Positions 62,271-64,000 of a stretch of DNA of 64,000 nucleotides are shown one piece after another. Within the stretch, counting starts at the first letter, position 1. Every line of letters begins with the position of its first letter. The notes under the pieces are model-generated. The model did not search any database. It saw nothing but the letters and a program-made list of their open reading frames with translations, and had not been told where the DNA came from. The stretch comes from Theocolax elegans (lineage: Eukaryota > Arthropoda > Insecta > Hymenoptera > Cerocephalidae), in assembly GCA_026168455.1 (NCBI GenBank), contig CM047425.1, forward strand, positions 110,041,800 to 110,105,799. Reading direction: 5' to 3'. A program made the position numbers and the translations under genes.

Positions 62271-64000
62271 CCAAGATTTCTCTGCGTAAAGGGAGAACGC
62301 GATCGTTCTCGGGTCGCGGAGGTCGAGTCACGATGAGACCCCGCGCTCTCATTACCATTCGTATCCTCGAGTCGAGTCGGTCCATCGGGGATCGCGCAAC
62401 TCGCGCAGCCTAGTTCCCATTTCCCATCACGTATTTACTGTTTACCCCGACGACCACTCGAGAAACCCGGCAGAAATCGAGCAACAGGCAATGTTCTTGG
62501 CACTCGACGAATTCGATTGCTGCAATGGACAATTCTCACCTTTCCGTTGTTCCTTTGATTACTCGATTGGTAGCTTAACATCATTTCTACGATACAAATT
62601 ACGAGAATCTCTCTTTTTAGATCCGATACTTCTTGAGAATATTTTATTATAAACATCCAAAATTCCCAAGTTTTCAGTTTAAATAATCCCAAACTGTTGA
62701 ACTTTTTAAAATATTACTTTTTTTAAATAAATATCATGTAAGACGGATAACTAAAATATAAGATCAGTGGAGAGTAACAACAATTTATTTGTTTAGTTAT
62801 CATTTATTAGATATTGATGAAATTTAAAATCTAAAAACTCGTTTATCCAATCATCCCATGTTTTACAAATTTTCATTACTACGATATTGTTTCTCTAAGA
62901 CTTTATCGTTGGAAACGCTAAATAAATGATTTAACAAAATTTGGCGAGATACTACCATCACTTAACCCTGATATAGTTTTGTTTTTCCGTAAACATATCG
63001 ACCGACAGTAGCTTTCTACTTTATAACTTATCGACTACTCGCACAATGCCACTATTTTGAAGTAAAAGTCGAAAATCTAAGCAAGTTGTATATATATTTA
63101 ATTAAGAAGGATGCTCGTGTTCGGTAACGATGTAAGCGTATACTGCAGAAAAATTCGAAGTATAAATACGATTGTTTTATCAAAGAAAATTTCTAAATCG
63201 ATGTGCGTGAAAGAATGATAGCTGAAAGGATAATAGTTTGTTAGAAAAAAAGTAGAATTGTTTCTTTGCGGTTTTGTTTTCTTATTCCTATATCAAATGC
63301 AGCGGGTATACTTATTGGTCGTGCGCTACTTGCGTCCTCGTTAATTGCGCGTGAGCATCAACCTTACGATGCAACCCAGTTGAAACCAGACTATCAATCT
63401 CGTCTTTAACTCTTGGAGAGGAAAAAAAATGCGCAATCTCCAACTTTTAAAATAATACAATTTCTCGTTTGATCCTCCTACGGTATTTTTCAGGTTATAT
63501 TATACTCCATAGTGAAACTATTTCTTCAAACGGTTAGTTTTAACGCTGCATTGATATTTTGTGTTTTGATCGAACTTTTCTTAAAGCATTGGATTAATAA
63601 ATTATCTGAATTTGCTTTTTTTCCTCCATGATAACGAGTAATATTTTCACAAGTAAACAACTTGACTTTTTATAAAAACAATTATTAGTCCCGTAAATAA
63701 CATTATACCCTCTTTGTTCGTTAAATCGGCATTGCTACCTACCGCGTAATTGAGTAATCAACTGTCTACGTAAGCGGTTACCTTTTAGCCGCTTTTTACA
63801 CTAAACGATCAACAAATCATCGTAAATACTCTCTAATTTGCAATCTCTCCTTATTTCAAAACTTTTTATCGGATATAAAAACGATTTTACGAGTAATTCA
63901 ATGAGCGTTCGTTAATTTAACAATCGCGACAGACGAAATTCGATCGTATATTTACGTAATCTTGGAGATACGCGCAATTGTGCGCGCGTATATAAAAAAT

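Larger units (their letters stand above)
50212..64000 (+). other. Inferred intron 2 of the GAS2-like gene, running off the window
   Basis: No continuation of the CH domain is found in the remaining 13.8 kb, so the next exon lies beyond the right edge. The stretch is AT-rich with many microsatellites and CpG-rich patches at about 52080-52340, 59590-59830, 61430-61640 and 62280-62480. These may be enhancers, alternative first exons or non-coding RNA starts. No recognisable protein exon or RNA gene is seen. Confidence 0.5.

Noticed and set aside
1..64000. tRNA, rRNA, CRISPR array or viral insertion
   Set aside because: I looked for tRNA B-box patterns (GGTTCGA-NNCC) on both strands and found no full match with an A-box. 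No repeat-spacer array or viral protein motif was seen. A covariance-model scan was not possible here.

Overview
The window looks like a stretch of an insect nuclear genome. Hymenoptera, possibly a bee, is the best guess. That rests on AT-rich DNA broken by CpG-rich islands, long introns, many GA/TC microsatellites and insect-like protein sequences; it is an inference, not an identification. There is no bacterial-style gene packing, and almost all long open frames are chance frames. Only three protein-coding loci can be supported.

(1) Positions 20895-23349 (+) carry the last three coding exons of Naa15 (Drosophila Nat1), the auxiliary subunit of the NatA N-terminal acetyltransferase. About 290 C-terminal codons are present and end in a glutamine-rich tail. 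The upstream TPR-coding exons were not found in the 20.9 kb before them. (2) Positions 27749-28645 (-) carry a complete four-exon dCMP deaminase (DCTD), 208 aa, with intact zinc and catalytic residues. It is convergent with Naa15. (3) On the + strand, a GC-rich untranslated leader candidate (about 34260-34690) and a first coding exon (49992-50211) look like the start of a GAS2-like gene (Drosophila pickled eggs, pigs). Its calponin-homology and GAR domains would lie past the right edge.

Layout: 1-20894 non-coding, either a giant Naa15 intron or intergenic, with two MITE-like elements; 20895-24002 Naa15 3' half and 3' UTR; 24003-27340 AT-rich intergenic; 27341-28645 DCTD; 28646-34230 intergenic; 34231-64000 promoter, leader, intron 1, first coding exon and start of intron 2 of the GAS2-like gene. 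The three genes have unrelated housekeeping, nucleotide-metabolism and cytoskeletal roles, and nothing suggests a joint pathway.

The most interesting non-genic signals are: acceptor sites followed at once by donor sequence in the GAS2-like locus (a possible recursive-splicing exon at 35426-35690 and the same AG|GT arrangement at 49920-49923); a TTAA-flanked 194-bp inverted-repeat element; a 407-bp element with about 45-54-bp terminal inverted repeats; a 397-bp element carrying four copies of one motif; and two 266/267-bp elements sharing a terminal motif. I found no sign of a new multi-gene system.
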